Shown piece after piece: positions 63,004 through 64,000 of a DNA stretch of 64,000 nt; the stretch's first letter is position 1; every line of letters begins with the position of its first letter. The position numbers were made by a program, and so were the translations under genes. The stretch is taken from the NCBI GenBank assembly GCA_015179045.1, contig WHUZ01000106.1:124001-188000 (forward strand), written 5' to 3'. Origin of the DNA: Kalaharituber pfeilii. Lineage: Eukaryota; Ascomycota; Pezizomycetes; Pezizales; Pezizaceae. Under the pieces are notes generated by a model. That model did not search any database and had not been told where the DNA came from. It saw only the letters and a list, made by a program, of their open reading frames with translations.

Positions 63004-63165
63004 GATGGCTTGTGAAATGGCTGGTAAAGTAGCTACCGAAATGGCTACTGGAATGGTGGAAGGCCTGACCCAACAGCACGAGATGAATATATGCTGCTAT
63101 TGCACTCCGAAGATGCGCTACCATTGCGCTGCGAAAGTACGGTGCCATTGCACTGCTGCCATTGT
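63004..63165. repeat. Inverted copy of the 13452-13702 arrays (continues 63521-63590)
   Basis: GAAATGGCTGGTAAAGTAGC and GCTATTGCACTCCGAAGATG units, mirror of 13455-13702, split by the MITE at 63166-63520. Confidence 0.82.
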
Positions 63166-63520
63166 TAGTGAGCGGCACGAGCCGAGCCAGCTCGAGCCAG
63201 CTCGAGCTCAAACGAGCCAAGATCATGCTTGTGTTTTTCTTGACAGCTCGCTAAAATGCTTAGCCAGTGCAAGGTTTCATAAACTGTAAATACCTACTAT
63301 AGTAATAATTAGAGACTTGGAGCTCATTCTGACCTACCAACAACTTCGAAATGCACAATTTAGCTGATAGTAGTGAGAAAGATGAAAATTTAGCTTAGTT
63401 TAGTTTAGTTTGTCAATATTATATATATAATCAATCCAGGCTCGAGCCGAGCTCACTTACTCACGAGCTGGCTCGAGCTCACCCTCCAGCTCGGCTCGAG
63501 CTAGCTCGTGCCGCTCACTA
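63166..63520. mobile_element. hAT-type MITE, copy 3 (355 bp)
   Basis: Very close to copy 1, with ends TAGTGAGCGGCACGAGCC and TCGTGCCGCTCACTA and a perfect 8-bp duplication GCCATTGT (63158-63165, 63521-63528). Absent from the mirrored site at about 13555, so it inserted after the inverted duplication. Confidence 0.93.
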
Positions 63521-63590
63521 GCCATTGTGCTGCTGCAAAGGTGCACTGCGAATATATGCTGCTATTGCACTCCGAAGATGCACTGCCATT

Positions 63591-64000
63591 TGTTACGGGC
63601 GTGAGGGGCTCTGGCTCCGGTGGGCGCTGGACGGCACCGGATGTTACGGCTACGGTGCGGTGAATACGGCGGTTCGGAATGGCTACGGGGCGTATATACG
63701 GCGGACCGGAAGGGCAGCTACTCGGCGGGGAGCGCGCAGCGGAGCGGAGCGATTCACGGGCGTATTGAGGGAACGATAGGTTCAGAGTTATAGAGAAACT
63801 GAGAACACCGCTAGTGTCTTGATTCTTCTAACTATGCCATCGCCAGCCGGCGCTTATATAGACTTCAGCGCAGCCATACATGAGGGGTCAACAAATGAAT
63901 AATTGGCTGGCAATGCGGCGATTCCTTATCAATGCCAATACCGGTTGTAATAGGCACACGTAACGAAAACATGCAAAAATAGTACGGGACAAAGATAACG
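63591..64000 (+). repeat. LTR-D copy, running off the window
   Basis: TGTTACGGGCGTGAGGGGCT start, short internal minisatellite, CGCTTATATAGACTTCAGCG TATA-like region; collinear with 28224-28735. It mirrors the LTR-D end at 13451 beside the other arm of the inverted duplication. Confidence 0.85.

Overview
This window looks like a repeat-dense stretch of a filamentous ascomycete genome. The signs are Tad1-like LINEs, Ty1/copia elements, hAT, Tc1/mariner and piggyBac remnants, 52-90 nt GT-AG introns with CTAAC or CTAAT-type branch sites, and a short CCCTAA run. A truffle-like Pezizomycete is plausible but cannot be proven from sequence alone. Almost everything is transposable elements, solo LTRs, minisatellites and a dispersed 58-bp satellite. 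Only two loci look like ordinary intron-containing genes: 46638-50617 (about 1241 aa, no family recognised) and 53397-55016 (339 aa, a 2OG-Fe(II) dioxygenase resembling fungal TET/JBP proteins).

Layout. 1-4543: decayed Copia element (minus strand), broken by a 63-bp retroposon tail and a 367-bp hAT-type MITE. 5456-10214: intact Copia element with identical 209-bp LTRs inside a 20-bp minisatellite. 10.5-14.8 kb: LTR fragments, a 33-bp minisatellite split by a LINE pol fragment, and a solo LTR. 14.8-20.4 kb: 58-bp satellite clusters with MITEs and short retroposon tails. 20.4-23.5 kb: nest of a LINE fragment containing an ORF1-only retroposon containing a hAT element. 24.5-31.1 kb: LINE fragments, a pogo-like MITE, a solo LTR with 5-bp target duplication, and minisatellites. 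31.1-38.8 kb: long Tad1-like LINE with an inverted truncated sister copy nested in its ORF1. 38.9-46.5 kb: solo LTRs, satellites and four TA-flanked inverted-repeat elements. 46.6-55.0 kb: the two genes separated by a piggyBac relic. 55.1-64 kb: ORF1-only retroposons, 12-28-bp minisatellites, solo LTRs, and an inverted copy of the 13.5-14.8 kb block.

How it fits together. Two 3' tail types end the retroposons. Tail A has the core CGCCATAGCCC...GGGCGGCA...GCGA plus poly(A). Tail B has the core CCCTGCCATGG...CAAGCGGGGT plus poly(A). LINE pol fragments, ORF1-only elements and insertions of only 35-65 bp all share these tails and mostly have 7-19 bp target duplications, so LINE machinery that recognises the tails probably moves them. 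Many apparent long open frames are artefacts of minisatellites or of the purine-biased LINE strand and are not annotated.
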